From: Limiplasma sp958448555
Lineage (GTDB): Bacteria > Bacillota > Clostridia > Christensenellales > Aristaeellaceae
DNA: 41,353 nucleotides
Reading direction: 5' to 3'
NCBI GenBank assembly: GCA_958448555.1
Contig: CAUDEL010000027.1
Span: 1 to 41,353, forward strand
Below, piece by piece: positions 1-7,441 of this stretch. The notes below the pieces were generated by a model that saw nothing but the letters and a program-made list of their open reading frames with translations, was not told the origin of the DNA and searched no databases. A program made the translations under genes and the position numbers. The stretch's first letter is position 1; every line of letters begins with the position of its first letter.

Positions 1-54
1 GCTCAAGTCTCATCCTTTTTTTCTTCACTGTCCAATATGTATTGTAGCGCTACA
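1..54. repeat. Left copy of a terminal inverted repeat
   Basis: The first 54 bases match the reverse complement of the last 54 bases (41300-41353) at 53 of 54 positions; the only difference is at position 6. The two copies diverge right after the TGTAGCGCTACA core. Read outward, each copy runs from the palindrome through an A-rich stretch to AAAGG and the window edge. This could be the leader of a multicopy gene or the end of an insertion element that broke the assembly. The sequence alone does not decide between these. Confidence 0.9.
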
Positions 55-56
55 AT
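41..56. promoter_or_regulatory. LacI-type palindromic operator candidate
   Basis: ATTGTAGCGCTACAAT is a perfect 16-bp palindrome with the central GC typical of LacI-family operators. It lies 27 bp upstream of the -35 box of the DUF4097 gene and could also serve a gene to the left of the window, since it contains an outward TACAAT hexamer. The same core recurs at the right end. No regulator for it can be named from this window. Confidence 0.5.
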
Positions 57-83
57 GCACAACTACGTGATGGAAAAGCCGGA

Positions 84-112
84 TTGCTTTTTTTCTGAAA
101 AAAAGGTATGAT
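84..112 (+). promoter_or_regulatory. SigA-type promoter of the DUF4097 gene
   Basis: The -35 box is TTGCTT (84-89), followed by a 17-bp spacer and the -10 box TATGAT (107-112). Transcription would start near 119, which excludes the upstream GTG at 119 as the translation start and supports ATG 167. Confidence 0.65.
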
Positions 113-166
113 GATGAGGTGGCGGCCAAGGCCGCGGGAGGGAACGGACAATCGCGGAGGTGCGGT

Positions 167-913
167 ATGGAACGCAATATGAGCTTTGATACCGGGGAAC
201 TGACCGGCATCGCGGTGCATCTCGCATGGGCCCAGCTTGAGATTTTTGCCGACGAGGTGGAGAAGGTCCAGGTGATGGTCGCGGGCGACGACAACAGCGT
301 GGAGGACCTGCGCATCGAGGTCAGGGACGGATGCCTGACGGTGGGGCAGCCGCAGTACGGGCTCTCGCTCAACCTCATGGAGAGCCGCTGGTTGCAGGTA
401 TGCGTGCGCGTGCCGCTGGAATGGGGCAGGGAGATCGCATGCAGCACGCTTTCGGGGCTGCTCAGCGCCCGAAGGCTCAACGCCTCCACCCTTTCCCTGG
501 AGACCGTCAGCGGCGACCTGCGCGCCGTGCGCCTCACCGCCCGCGACGCTTCCTTCAGGACGGTGGGGGGCGACATGCGCGGCGAGGAGCTCAGCGCCGA
601 GAACCTCAGCGTGCGCAGCGTCAGCGGGGACACCGCGCTGGACGCGCTGAGGGTTACCTCGCTCAAATGCACCAGCGTCAGCGGCGAGCAGACCTACAAC
701 ATGGCCGATACCTTCCGCCGGGTGGACGTGACCGCCGTTTCCGGCAACGTCATCATCACCGCGCCCGTGGAGGCCATGGAGGTCAACCTGCGCTCCATCA
801 GCGGCCGGGTGCGCACCGAGGGCGTGAGCATCCGCGACGGGGAGGAAGGCGTGCCCAGCGTCCGCGTCACCGGCGTGACCGCAGACCTCAAGCTCATCAG
901 CATCAAGGAATAG
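167..913 (+). CDS. DUF4097-family beta-repeat protein
   Basis: The 248-residue product belongs to the DUF4097 / putative adhesin beta-helix type. Short strands punctuated by an S-x-S/G-G signature repeat through the protein: TVSGDL, TVGGDM, SVSGDT, SVSGEQ, AVSGNV and SISGRV at intervals of about 20-25 residues. There is no signal peptide or transmembrane segment, so it is probably cytoplasmic. ATG 167 is chosen because GGAGG lies 6 bases upstream and the promoter would place the transcript start downstream of an in-frame GTG at 119. The next gene (ebfC) follows after 37 bp, so it may be cotranscribed with ebfC-recR. Members of this family often sit beside membrane-stress or PspC-like genes in Firmicutes. 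Its role here is unknown. Confidence 0.8.
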   Translation: MERNMSFDTGELTGIAVHLAWAQLEIFADEVEKVQVMVAGDDNSVEDLRIEVRDGCLTVGQPQYGLSLNLMESRWLQVCVRVPLEWGREIACSTLSGLLSARRLNASTLSLETVSGDLRAVRLTARDASFRTVGGDMRGEELSAENLSVRSVSGDTALDALRVTSLKCTSVSGEQTYNMADTFRRVDVTAVSGNVIITAPVEAMEVNLRSISGRVRTEGVSIRDGEEGVPSVRVTGVTADLKLISIKE

Positions 914-950
914 CATTGCTTATTACGTTTTTGGAGAGGATGGTTTTCCC

Positions 951-1289
951 ATGGCGAAGAATCATTTCGGCGGTTTCGGCGGCGGCGCCAACATGCAGCA
1001 GCTCATGCGCCAGGCGCAGAAGCTCCAGGAGCAGATGGCCAAGGCGCAGGAGGATCTGGACGCCCGCGAGTTCAGCGCCCAGGCGGGCGGCGGCATGGTC
1101 AGCGTGACCGTGACCGGCAAGCACGAGCTCAAGAGCCTTGAGATCAAGCCCGAGTGCGTCGATCCCGATGACGTGGAGATGCTCCAGGACCTCATCCTCG
1201 CGGCGGTCAACGAGGCGCTTCGCAACGCCGAGGAGACGCGCAACGCAGAGATGTCCAGGCTCGCCCCGGGCATGGGAGGCATGTTCTGA
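951..1289 (+). CDS. ebfC: YbaB/EbfC family nucleoid-associated protein
   Basis: The 112-residue protein has the full YbaB/EbfC layout: a glycine-rich start (GGFGGGANMQQLMRQAQKLQ), a long N-terminal helix, a central strand pair with VTVTGKHELKSLEI, and a C-terminal helix ending in the family-typical PGMGGMF. Family members form dimers that bind DNA without strong sequence preference. ATG 951 follows a GGAGAGGATGG stretch. The gene sits 3 bp before recR, the conserved Firmicutes pairing. The dnaX gene that usually precedes this pair is absent, replaced by the DUF4097 gene. Confidence 0.95.
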   Translation: MAKNHFGGFGGGANMQQLMRQAQKLQEQMAKAQEDLDAREFSAQAGGGMVSVTVTGKHELKSLEIKPECVDPDDVEMLQDLILAAVNEALRNAEETRNAEMSRLAPGMGGMF

Positions 1290-1292
1290 GCC

Positions 1293-1892
1293 ATGGCCCA
1301 GCAGCTGGAACCCATCGCCCGGATGGTGGCGCAGCTCTCGCGCCTGCCGGGCATCGGACATAAGAGCGCGCAACGGCTGGCCTACCACATCATCGGCATG
1401 CCGCTGGAGGACGTGCGCGAGCTGGCCGGCGCGCTCTATCAGGGCCGAAAGGCCATTCGCTACTGCTCCGTGTGCGGCAACTACGCCACGGGCGAGCTGT
1501 GCGACATCTGCGCCGACGAGCGGCGCCGCAACGGCCAGATCTGCGTGGTGCGCGACCCGCGCGACGTGGCCGCCATCGAGCGCATGCGCGACTTTCACGG
1601 CACCTACCACGTGCTGCACGGCACCCTCTCGCCCATGGACGGCATCGGCCCCGAGGACATCCGCATCCGGGAGCTGCTGGCAAGGCTTGAGGACCATTCG
1701 GTCAAGGAGGTCATCCTGGCCACCAACCCCGACATCGAGGGCGAGGCCACGGCGTCCTACATCGCGCGGCTCGTCAAGCCCATGGGGCTGCTGGTGACGC
1801 GCATCGCGCATGGCGTGCCCGTGGGCAGCGATCTGGAATACGCGGACGAGATCACCTTGTCCAAGGCAATGGAGGGCAGGCGGGAGATGTGA
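1293..1892 (+). CDS. recR: Recombination mediator protein RecR
   Basis: The 199-residue product has normal RecR length and domain order. A helix-hairpin-helix region carries the RLPGIGHKSAQRLAYH stretch (residues 16-31). A four-cysteine zinc finger (CSVCGNY...CDIC) lies near residues 60-75. A Toprim domain follows with the acidic VRDPRDVAAIE and EVILATNPDIEGEATA segments, and the C-terminal motif is LASK-like (TLSKAMEGR). RecR works with RecF/RecO to load RecA at gapped DNA in the cytoplasm. It starts 3 bp after ebfC and is followed by a hairpin terminator, so it closes that transcription unit. Confidence 0.97.
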   Translation: MAQQLEPIARMVAQLSRLPGIGHKSAQRLAYHIIGMPLEDVRELAGALYQGRKAIRYCSVCGNYATGELCDICADERRRNGQICVVRDPRDVAAIERMRDFHGTYHVLHGTLSPMDGIGPEDIRIRELLARLEDHSVKEVILATNPDIEGEATASYIARLVKPMGLLVTRIAHGVPVGSDLEYADEITLSKAMEGRREM

Positions 1893-1901
1893 CCGCCGCC
1901 C

Positions 1902-1934
1902 GCGCCGCGCCCCAAAGGGCGCGGTGCTGTTTTT
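1902..1934 (+). terminator. Rho-independent terminator after recR
   Basis: An 8-bp perfect stem (CCGCGCCC, 1905-1912, with GGGCGCGG, 1917-1924; loop CAAA) extends outward by three more pairs including one G-T. It is followed by TGTTTTT ending at 1934. The position ten bases after the recR stop fits termination before rmuC. Confidence 0.7.
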
Positions 1935-1955
1935 GACACGAAAGGCGGGCGCTTC

Positions 1956-3356
1956 ATGGAATTCCTGAGCAACACCGACCCCGCGCTGCTGGCGGCCCTG
2001 ATCCTGGCGCTCGCGTGCGCGGTGATGCTGGCGGCGCTTTTGATCGTTGCCCTGCGCGGGCGGGGCGAGACGCGCCGCGCGCTCTCCGCGCTCAGCCAGG
2101 CTCTGCCGCGGGAGCTGGAGGCCACGGAGGACGCCCTGGGGCGGAGCCTCAGCCAGCTCAACGAGAGCGTGACCGCCACCTTCGGCGGCATGAGCCGCTC
2201 GCAGGCGGAGCAGGTCAACGCCCTCATCCGCCAGAGCTACGACAACGCGCAGGCCTTCGACCTGCGCCAGCAGGGCATGCAGCGCATCACCGACGAGAGC
2301 CTCAAGCGCCTGGAGGCACGGCTTCAGGGCTCGGAGGCCGCCATGGCCCGCGCGCTTTCGCAAAACGAGGCGCGTATGGAGGCGCTGAGGAACACGCTGG
2401 AGGAGGGAGCGCGCCTGCTGCGGGAGGAAAACGCCGGGCAGCTGGCCCAGATGCGCCAGACCGTGGACGAAAAGCTCAGCGCTACGCTGGAAAAGCGCCT
2501 CGCCGCCAGCTTTTCGCAGGTCAGCGAGCGTCTGGAGCAGGTCTACCGCTCTTTGGGCGAGGTGCACAGCCTTGCCAGCGGCGTGGGCGATCTCAAGCGC
2601 ATGCTGGGCAACGTCAAAACCCGCGGCGTGTGGGGCGAGATCCAGCTGGGCGCGCTGCTGGAGCAGGCGCTGACCGATACGCAGTATCAGCGCAACGTGG
2701 CGGTATCGCCCGGCTCGAGCGAGCGGGTGGAGTTCGCCGTATGCCTGCCGGGCCGCGAGGAGGGCGGCGCGCCGGTCTATCTGCCCATCGACAGCAAGTT
2801 TCCCCAGGAGGACTACGCCCGGCTGGCCGAGGCGGCGCAAAACGCCGACCAGCCGGCGGTGGAGGCTGCCCGCAAGGCCCTGATGAACGCTGTGCGCACC
2901 GAGGCAAAGCGCATCGGCAAGTACATCGTCCCGCCGCACACGACGGATTTTGCGGTGATGTTCCTGCCTCTGGAGGGGCTGTACGCCGAGGTGATGCAGC
3001 ACGCCTCGGCTGTGGAGGCCATCCAGCGGGAGCAGCGGGTGCTCATCGCCGGGCCCAGCACGCTCCTTGCGCTGCTCAACAGCCTGCAGATGGGCTTTCG
3101 CACGCTGGCCATCGAGCGCCGCTCGGCGGAGGTATGGAAGCTGCTGGGGGCGGTCAGGAGCGATTTCGGGAGCTTTGCCGCGCTGCTGGAAAAGACGCAG
3201 GAGAAGCTGCGCCAGGCGACCGACAGCATCGACACCGCCTTTGTCAAGACCCGCGCCATCGAAAAGCGCCTGCGGCGGGTGGAGGCCGTGGAGGAGGCGC
3301 AGGGCGAAGCGCCGGAGGAGGAGCGGTTGAGCGCCGGGGAAAGCCGTTTGGAATGA
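1956..3356 (+). CDS. rmuC: DNA recombination protein RmuC homologue
   Basis: The 466-residue product has a single N-terminal membrane helix (about residues 10-33, LLAALILALACAVMLAALL). A long Ala/Glu/Arg-rich coiled coil follows to about residue 200. The conserved RmuC domain then carries LKRMLGNVKTRGVWGEIQLGAL, LPIDSKFPQEDY and FLPLEGLYAEV. E. coli RmuC limits inversion between short inverted repeats and has a predicted nuclease-like fold; the biochemical role is still poorly defined. ATG 1956 lies downstream of AAAGGCGGG. The gene ends 2 bp before the end of the convergent AraC gene. Confidence 0.92.
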   Translation: MEFLSNTDPALLAALILALACAVMLAALLIVALRGRGETRRALSALSQALPRELEATEDALGRSLSQLNESVTATFGGMSRSQAEQVNALIRQSYDNAQAFDLRQQGMQRITDESLKRLEARLQGSEAAMARALSQNEARMEALRNTLEEGARLLREENAGQLAQMRQTVDEKLSATLEKRLAASFSQVSERLEQVYRSLGEVHSLASGVGDLKRMLGNVKTRGVWGEIQLGALLEQALTDTQYQRNVAVSPGSSERVEFAVCLPGREEGGAPVYLPIDSKFPQEDYARLAEAAQNADQPAVEAARKALMNAVRTEAKRIGKYIVPPHTTDFAVMFLPLEGLYAEVMQHASAVEAIQREQRVLIAGPSTLLALLNSLQMGFRTLAIERRSAEVWKLLGAVRSDFGSFAALLEKTQEKLRQATDSIDTAFVKTRAIEKRLRRVEAVEEAQGEAPEEERLSAGESRLE

Positions 3357-3358
3357 GG

Positions 3359-4204
3359 CTACGGCTCCGCGCCGGCGGCGCGGAGCCGGCGGAAGGCCGT
3401 TGGCGTCTGGCCGGTCTGGGCCTTAAAGACCTTGGTGAAGTAGTTTTCGTCCGGGATGCCCACGGCGCGGGCCACGTATTTGACGGGCTCGGCGGTGTTG
3501 AGCAGCAGGTCCATGGCCGCCTGGACGCGGCGGGCGGTGACCAGCTGCATGGGCGTGAGCTGAAAGTGCTCCTTGCAGATGGCGTACAGCTTGGTTTTTC
3601 CGACGCTGAGCGCCTCGGCGATGCCGCTGGAGTCCAGGGGGCAGGCGTAATGGGTGTCGATGTAGCTTTGCAGCAGGTCCGCGTCGTCGCGGCGGTTGGT
3701 CGCCTGCAGGCCGGAGAGGCGCACCTCGCTCACGCACGCCTCCACGATCTCCTGGCACGCGATCATCTGCCGGGCGGAGATGCGCCGCAGGCGAAGAAAC
3801 GCCTGATAGAGCGCCTCCCGGTCGGGATGCCAGGCGCAGCGCGCGGCCACGCGCTCCCACTGGACCTCGCGCGGCGCGTCGTCGAGCATCTGGCCAAAGA
3901 GGATCGTGGCCACTGTGCGCCGCTTCTCCGTCACCGGCAGGGCGACTTCGTAAAGCCCCGCATGGCAGAGGTACTTGCGCCGCACCTGCATGCATCCCAC
4001 CTCCTGCGCCGCCTTGCGGTCGCAGGCGTGACAGCGCTCAAAGCCGCTGTCCTCCTGCATGATGAGGCTGCAAAAGGGCGCCTTGAAGCTGCTGGCGTAC
4101 AGCTCGTTTCCCCATTCGTCCATCAGGGAGAACTTGATGCCGGTAAGCAGGTGCAAATTGTTGAGCAGCCGGCCCAGGCGCTGAAAATCATCCTTGCTGA
4201 GCAT
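3359..4204 (-). CDS. AraC-family regulator with PocR sensory domain
   Basis: The 281-residue product has two parts. Residues 1 to about 160 form a PocR domain: LTGIKFSLMDEWGNEL, a cysteine cluster with CHACDRKA and an ...YLCHAGLYEVALPV stretch, as in ligand- or redox-sensing PocR regulators. The C-terminal 100 residues are two AraC helix-turn-helix motifs (SGIAEALSVGKTKLYAICKE and VKYVARAVGIPDENYFTKVF). An in-frame ATG 14 codons upstream overlaps the TATAAT promoter box, so ATG 4204, preceded by AAAGGCGG, is preferred. It is divergent from the nucleotidyltransferase-kinase pair and is probably its regulator; this is an inference from position. Confidence 0.88.
   Translation of the reverse strand: MLSKDDFQRLGRLLNNLHLLTGIKFSLMDEWGNELYASSFKAPFCSLIMQEDSGFERCHACDRKAAQEVGCMQVRRKYLCHAGLYEVALPVTEKRRTVATILFGQMLDDAPREVQWERVAARCAWHPDREALYQAFLRLRRISARQMIACQEIVEACVSEVRLSGLQATNRRDDADLLQSYIDTHYACPLDSSGIAEALSVGKTKLYAICKEHFQLTPMQLVTARRVQAAMDLLLNTAEPVKYVARAVGIPDENYFTKVFKAQTGQTPTAFRRLRAAGAEP
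3362..3388. terminator. GC-rich hairpin between convergent rmuC and araC-type genes
   Basis: A perfect 12-bp stem (GGCTCCGCGCC at 3363-3373 with GGCGCGGAGCC at 3377-3387, plus one flanking C-G pair) has a 3-base loop. It begins a few bases after the rmuC stop and lies within the last codons of the AraC gene. It lacks a T-run, so it may terminate only weakly or simply protect transcript ends in both directions. Confidence 0.4.
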
Positions 4205-4234
4205 ATGCGGGTCCGCCTTTGCGTCGTTTTGTTC

Positions 4235-4240
4235 ATTATA
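4235..4240 (-). promoter_or_regulatory. -10 box of the PocR-AraC gene promoter
   Basis: TATAAT is read on the minus strand (ATTATA on plus), about 31 bp upstream of the chosen start codon. The -35 region is weak (TTTCGT-like), as would suit an activated or autoregulated promoter. Confidence 0.5.
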
Positions 4241-4318
4241 GCGCATTTATCGGAAAAACGAAAGATTTTTCTAGATTTCGGAAAGGCTCTCTCTGCGCTT
4301 TTTCGCGCGTTCATGCTA

Positions 4319-4327
4319 TGCTATAAC
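4319..4327 (+). promoter_or_regulatory. Extended -10 promoter of the nucleotidyltransferase-kinase operon
   Basis: TGCTATAAC reads as an extended -10 (TG-n-TATAAC), 28 bp before the start codon. A second TATGCT with TG lies at 4317-4322. No good -35 box is visible, which fits dependence on an activator such as the adjacent AraC-type protein. Confidence 0.4.
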
Positions 4328-4355
4328 CAGAACCGAGAAAAGGGGCGTGACAGAG

Positions 4356-5267
4356 ATGAAACCTGTTCTGGTAATCATGGCTGCCGGGCTGGGCAGCCGT
4401 TTCGGGGGACTCAAGCAGATCACGCCGGTGGACGACGCCGGCCACATCCTCATGGACTACTCCATCTACGACGCCATGCGCGCGGGCTTCGGGCGCGTGG
4501 TGCTCATCATCAAGCCGGAGCTCAAGGAGGATTTCACCGAGCTGATCCTCTCGCGCCTGGGCGGCGAGGTGCCCGTGGACTTCGCCTATCAGACGCCGGA
4601 CCGCCTGCCGGAGGGCTTTTCCATCCCCGAGGGCCGGCTCAAGCCCTGGGGCACCGCGCACGCCGTGCTCTGCGCACGGGAGAAGATCGACGCGCCCTTC
4701 TGCGTCATCAACGCCGACGACTTCTACGGCCGCACCTCCTTTGAGAGCATCGCGCGCTTCCTGACCACGGAGGCGACGCCCGCCGCGCACGCGATGGTGG
4801 GCTACCGCATCGAGAACACGCTGACCGAAAACGGACATGTGGCGCGCGGCATCTGTCAGACCGACGAAAAGAGCATGCTGGTTTCTGTGACCGAGCGCAC
4901 CCATATCGAGCCGCGCGAGGGCGGCGCGGCCTACACCGAGGACGGGGAGCACTTCACCTTCGTGCCCGCGGGCACCTATGTGAGCATGAACATGTGGGGC
5001 TTCCATCCGGCCATTCTGGAGGAGATCGACCGGCGCTTCGCGCCGTGGCTGCGAGAAAACCTCCCCGTCAACCCGCTCAAATGCGAGTACTTCCTGCCCC
5101 TGATTCCCAATCAGCTCCTTCACGAGGGCAAGGCCACCGTCAAGGTCCTGCCCACGCACGAGCGCTGGTACGGCATGACCTACGCCAACGACATGCCCAA
5201 CATCCGCGCCGCGCTGGCGGCCATGCGCGAAAGCGGCGTCTATCCCGAACATCTCTGGAGGAAGTAA
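4356..5267 (+). CDS. Sugar-phosphate nucleotidyltransferase
   Basis: The 303-residue product begins with the nucleotidyltransferase signature MAAGLGSRFGGLKQ (G-x-G-x-R and the later lysine that binds the NTP), followed by FCVINADDFYG, which holds the metal-binding aspartates. It should transfer a nucleotidyl group from an NTP to a sugar 1-phosphate in the cytoplasm. ATG 4356 is preferred over the in-frame GTG at 4347 because AGGGG lies 10 bases before the ATG and almost touches the GTG. The kinase gene follows after 3 bp, and its product (a hexosamine 1-phosphate) is the likely substrate. The UDP or other nucleotide specificity cannot be read from the sequence. Confidence 0.88.
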   Translation: MKPVLVIMAAGLGSRFGGLKQITPVDDAGHILMDYSIYDAMRAGFGRVVLIIKPELKEDFTELILSRLGGEVPVDFAYQTPDRLPEGFSIPEGRLKPWGTAHAVLCAREKIDAPFCVINADDFYGRTSFESIARFLTTEATPAAHAMVGYRIENTLTENGHVARGICQTDEKSMLVSVTERTHIEPREGGAAYTEDGEHFTFVPAGTYVSMNMWGFHPAILEEIDRRFAPWLRENLPVNPLKCEYFLPLIPNQLLHEGKATVKVLPTHERWYGMTYANDMPNIRAALAAMRESGVYPEHLWRK

Positions 5268-5270
5268 GCC

Positions 5271-6344
5271 ATGGAAAGCATCTACCGGCAATTTGCCCTG
5301 GACGGGCTGCCCATCAGCTGCGCCCGCTACGGAAGCGGCCACATCAACGAGACCTATCTGCTGGTGACCAGCCGGCCGCATCTGTACATCCTCCAGAAGA
5401 TCAACAGCTATGTCTTTCATGATGCGGCGGGGCTGATGAACAACATCATCGCCGTGACCGACGCCCTGCGCCGGCAGGACCCCGATCCGCGGCACGTGCT
5501 GACGCTGGTTCCCACGCTGGAGGGAAAGCCCTACCTGACCACGCCTTCGGGGGAATACTGGCGGCTGTACGAGTTCGTGACCGACAGCCTCTGCCTGGAC
5601 AAGCCCGAGAGCGTGGACGACCTGAGGCAGAGCGGCGTGGCCTTCGGCATGTTCCAAAACCAGCTCGCCGGCTTCCCCGCCCACACGCTTACCGAGACCA
5701 TCCCGCACTTCCATGACACGCCCGCGCGCTACGGGCAGCTCAGGCAGGCCATGGACGAAAACCGCGCGGGCCGGCTTGAGGAGGTGCGCGCGGAGCTGGA
5801 CTTCTACCTGGCCCGCGAGAAAGAGGCCGCCGCGCTCATGGACATGAGCCGCGCGGGCACGCTGCCGCTGCGGGTTACGCACAACGACACCAAGCTCAAC
5901 AACGTCATGCTCGACAGCGCGACCCGCACGCCCCTGTGCGTGATCGACCTGGACACCGTCATGCCGGGCCTGGCCGCCAACGACTTTGGCGACTCCATCC
6001 GCTTCGGCGCCTCCACGGCGGCCGAGGACGAAAAGGACCTCTCCCGCGTGACGATGTCTCTCGAGCTGTTTGAGACGTACACGGCGGGCTTCCTCGGCGC
6101 CTGCGGCGCGCGCCTGACCGAGCTGGAGACCGACACCCTGCCGCTGGGCGCCAAGCTGATGACGCTGGAGTGCGGCACGCGCTTCCTGGCCGACTACCTC
6201 AACGGGGACATCTATTTCCATGTGACCCGCGAGGGCCAGAACCTCGACCGTGCCCGCACGCAGATGAAGCTGGTCGCGGACATGGAGGCCAAGTGGGACG
6301 AGATGAACGAAATCGTGCGCCGCGAGGCGGGCAGGGCCCGCTGA
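5271..6344 (+). CDS. nahK: N-acetylhexosamine 1-kinase (NahK-like phosphotransferase)
   Basis: The 357-residue product matches bifidobacterial NahK in length and in many segments I recognise: YGSGHINETYLL (nucleotide loop), LTETIPHFHDTP, RVTHNDTKLNNVM with the catalytic Asp near residue 206, IDLDTVMPG with the metal-binding Asp, and FGDSIRFGAST and ECGTRFLADYL. NahK phosphorylates GlcNAc or GalNAc at the anomeric carbon in the lacto/galacto-N-biose pathway. The start overlaps the end of the upstream gene's GGAGGAAG site, so the two genes are translationally close and probably form a two-gene salvage unit making an activated hexosamine. A terminator follows. Confidence 0.9.
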   Translation: MESIYRQFALDGLPISCARYGSGHINETYLLVTSRPHLYILQKINSYVFHDAAGLMNNIIAVTDALRRQDPDPRHVLTLVPTLEGKPYLTTPSGEYWRLYEFVTDSLCLDKPESVDDLRQSGVAFGMFQNQLAGFPAHTLTETIPHFHDTPARYGQLRQAMDENRAGRLEEVRAELDFYLAREKEAAALMDMSRAGTLPLRVTHNDTKLNNVMLDSATRTPLCVIDLDTVMPGLAANDFGDSIRFGASTAAEDEKDLSRVTMSLELFETYTAGFLGACGARLTELETDTLPLGAKLMTLECGTRFLADYLNGDIYFHVTREGQNLDRARTQMKLVADMEAKWDEMNEIVRREAGRAR

Positions 6345-6360
6345 CACGGGACAAAGCTGA

Positions 6361-6399
6361 GGGCGTGCCGCAAGACGGTACGCCCTTTCCTTTATTTTT
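6361..6399 (+). terminator. Terminator after the nahK-like gene
   Basis: A 9-bp stem (GGGCGTGCC with GGTACGCCC, one G-T pair, loop 6370-6376) is followed by a T-rich tail ending in ATTTTT. It overlaps the 3' end of the convergent sialidase-like gene and may work in both directions. Confidence 0.75.
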
Positions 6400-7438
6400 C
6401 CAGCGCCACCACCAGATGCTCGATGGCGGTGTGGCGGTGCATGTAGATGACGTGGAGCCGTCCGTCCGGGCCCTTGCACATGGCGGGCTGGCACTTGTTG
6501 CCCGGCGCGGGGGCCAGGTCGAGGAGGTTGTGCCAGGTGCGGCCCTCGTCGTGGGAGCAGGCGAGGGTCAGGGGGCTGCGCTCGTGCCAGTCGGCCACGG
6601 GCGTGTTGTTGTAGGCCATGAGGATGGTGTCGTCGTCCCAGCTGAGCACGTCGATCTTGGATTCGTTGTTGAGAATGGTGGTGGGTTCGGGCTCGGTCCA
6701 GGTCCGGCCCCCGTCGCGGCTTTCCGCCGTGTAGGACACCAGCGAGCGCACGCCGTCGCCCCAGCCCGTCGCGCCCGGACAGGTGCGCGTGAACATGCGG
6801 ATGACCCCACCGGGCCGCAGGCACAGCGCGGGCTCGCGGATGAGGTTCCCGTCCGCGGCGGAGAGCAGCGCGCCCTTTTCCCAGGTTTCCCCGTCGTCAT
6901 GGGACAGGTAGACGCGCACCGCGCCGAAGTAGCGGTCCCTGATCTCGCTGGAGGTGGAGGCAAAGACGATGGTGCCGTCCGGCAGGAGCACGCTGTCGTT
7001 GGAGGCGTGGCCGTTCTGGATGTTCGCGGGCCGCGCGGGCAGCCAGGTTCGGCCGCCGTCGGTGGTCTTGCGCGTCCACAGCTCGTCGCGGCCGTTGCAC
7101 CAGGTGGTGAAGTTGACCTCGGTATCCAGGAACTTGGCGTAGAGCAGAATGATCTCGCCCCTGCGGTTCTGGATGAAGATGGGGTCGTGGCAGCAGTAGC
7201 GGATGTCGCAGCCCACCGCGTCGGGGTTGGACCACGCCTTCGCGCCCGGCTCCAGCACGGAGACCCAGTCCTTGGCGTCGCGGCCCATGGGGTCGCCGTT
7301 CCATTGTAGAAAGCCGCCGTTCCATACGGCCAGCAGGTTTCCGTTGGGGGCCAGGGTCAGGCTGGGCATATGGTAGCACTGGCGCTCGTCAAACCATTCC
7401 ACCACCCATTTGCGCTCTACGATCGTGGCTTTCATCAT
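6392..7438 (-). CDS. Sialidase-like BNR/Asp-box protein, cytoplasmic
   Basis: The 348-residue product is a six-bladed propeller-type sialidase family protein. Four Asp boxes (S/T-x-D-x-G-x-T-W) are visible: TTDGGRTW, SHDDGETW, SRDGGRTW and SHDEGRTW. Further conserved-looking segments are MPSLTLAPNGNLLAVWNGG, HDPIFIQNRRGEIILLYAK and IREPALCLRPGG. There is no signal peptide, so it would act on an imported oligosaccharide or be a non-sialidase member of the fold. The start (two consecutive ATGs at 7438) lies 3 bp after the preceding gene, with AAGGGAG upstream. It is the last gene of the leftward eight-gene operon. The family call is firm; true sialidase activity is not shown. Confidence 0.82.
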   Translation of the reverse strand: MMKATIVERKWVVEWFDERQCYHMPSLTLAPNGNLLAVWNGGFLQWNGDPMGRDAKDWVSVLEPGAKAWSNPDAVGCDIRYCCHDPIFIQNRRGEIILLYAKFLDTEVNFTTWCNGRDELWTRKTTDGGRTWLPARPANIQNGHASNDSVLLPDGTIVFASTSSEIRDRYFGAVRVYLSHDDGETWEKGALLSAADGNLIREPALCLRPGGVIRMFTRTCPGATGWGDGVRSLVSYTAESRDGGRTWTEPEPTTILNNESKIDVLSWDDDTILMAYNNTPVADWHERSPLTLACSHDEGRTWHNLLDLAPAPGNKCQPAMCKGPDGRLHVIYMHRHTAIEHLVVALEK

Positions 7439-7441
7439 CTT

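Noticed and set aside
903..3002. A long minus-strand open frame opposite ebfC, recR and rmuC
   Set aside because: It lies entirely opposite three well-recognised genes, is His/Ala/Leu/Gly-rich as expected for antisense frames in GC-rich DNA, and has no ribosome binding site or domain.
4311..6824. An 837-codon minus-strand open frame opposite the nucleotidyltransferase and kinase
   Set aside because: It crosses a terminator and two recognised genes, and has no recognisable motif.
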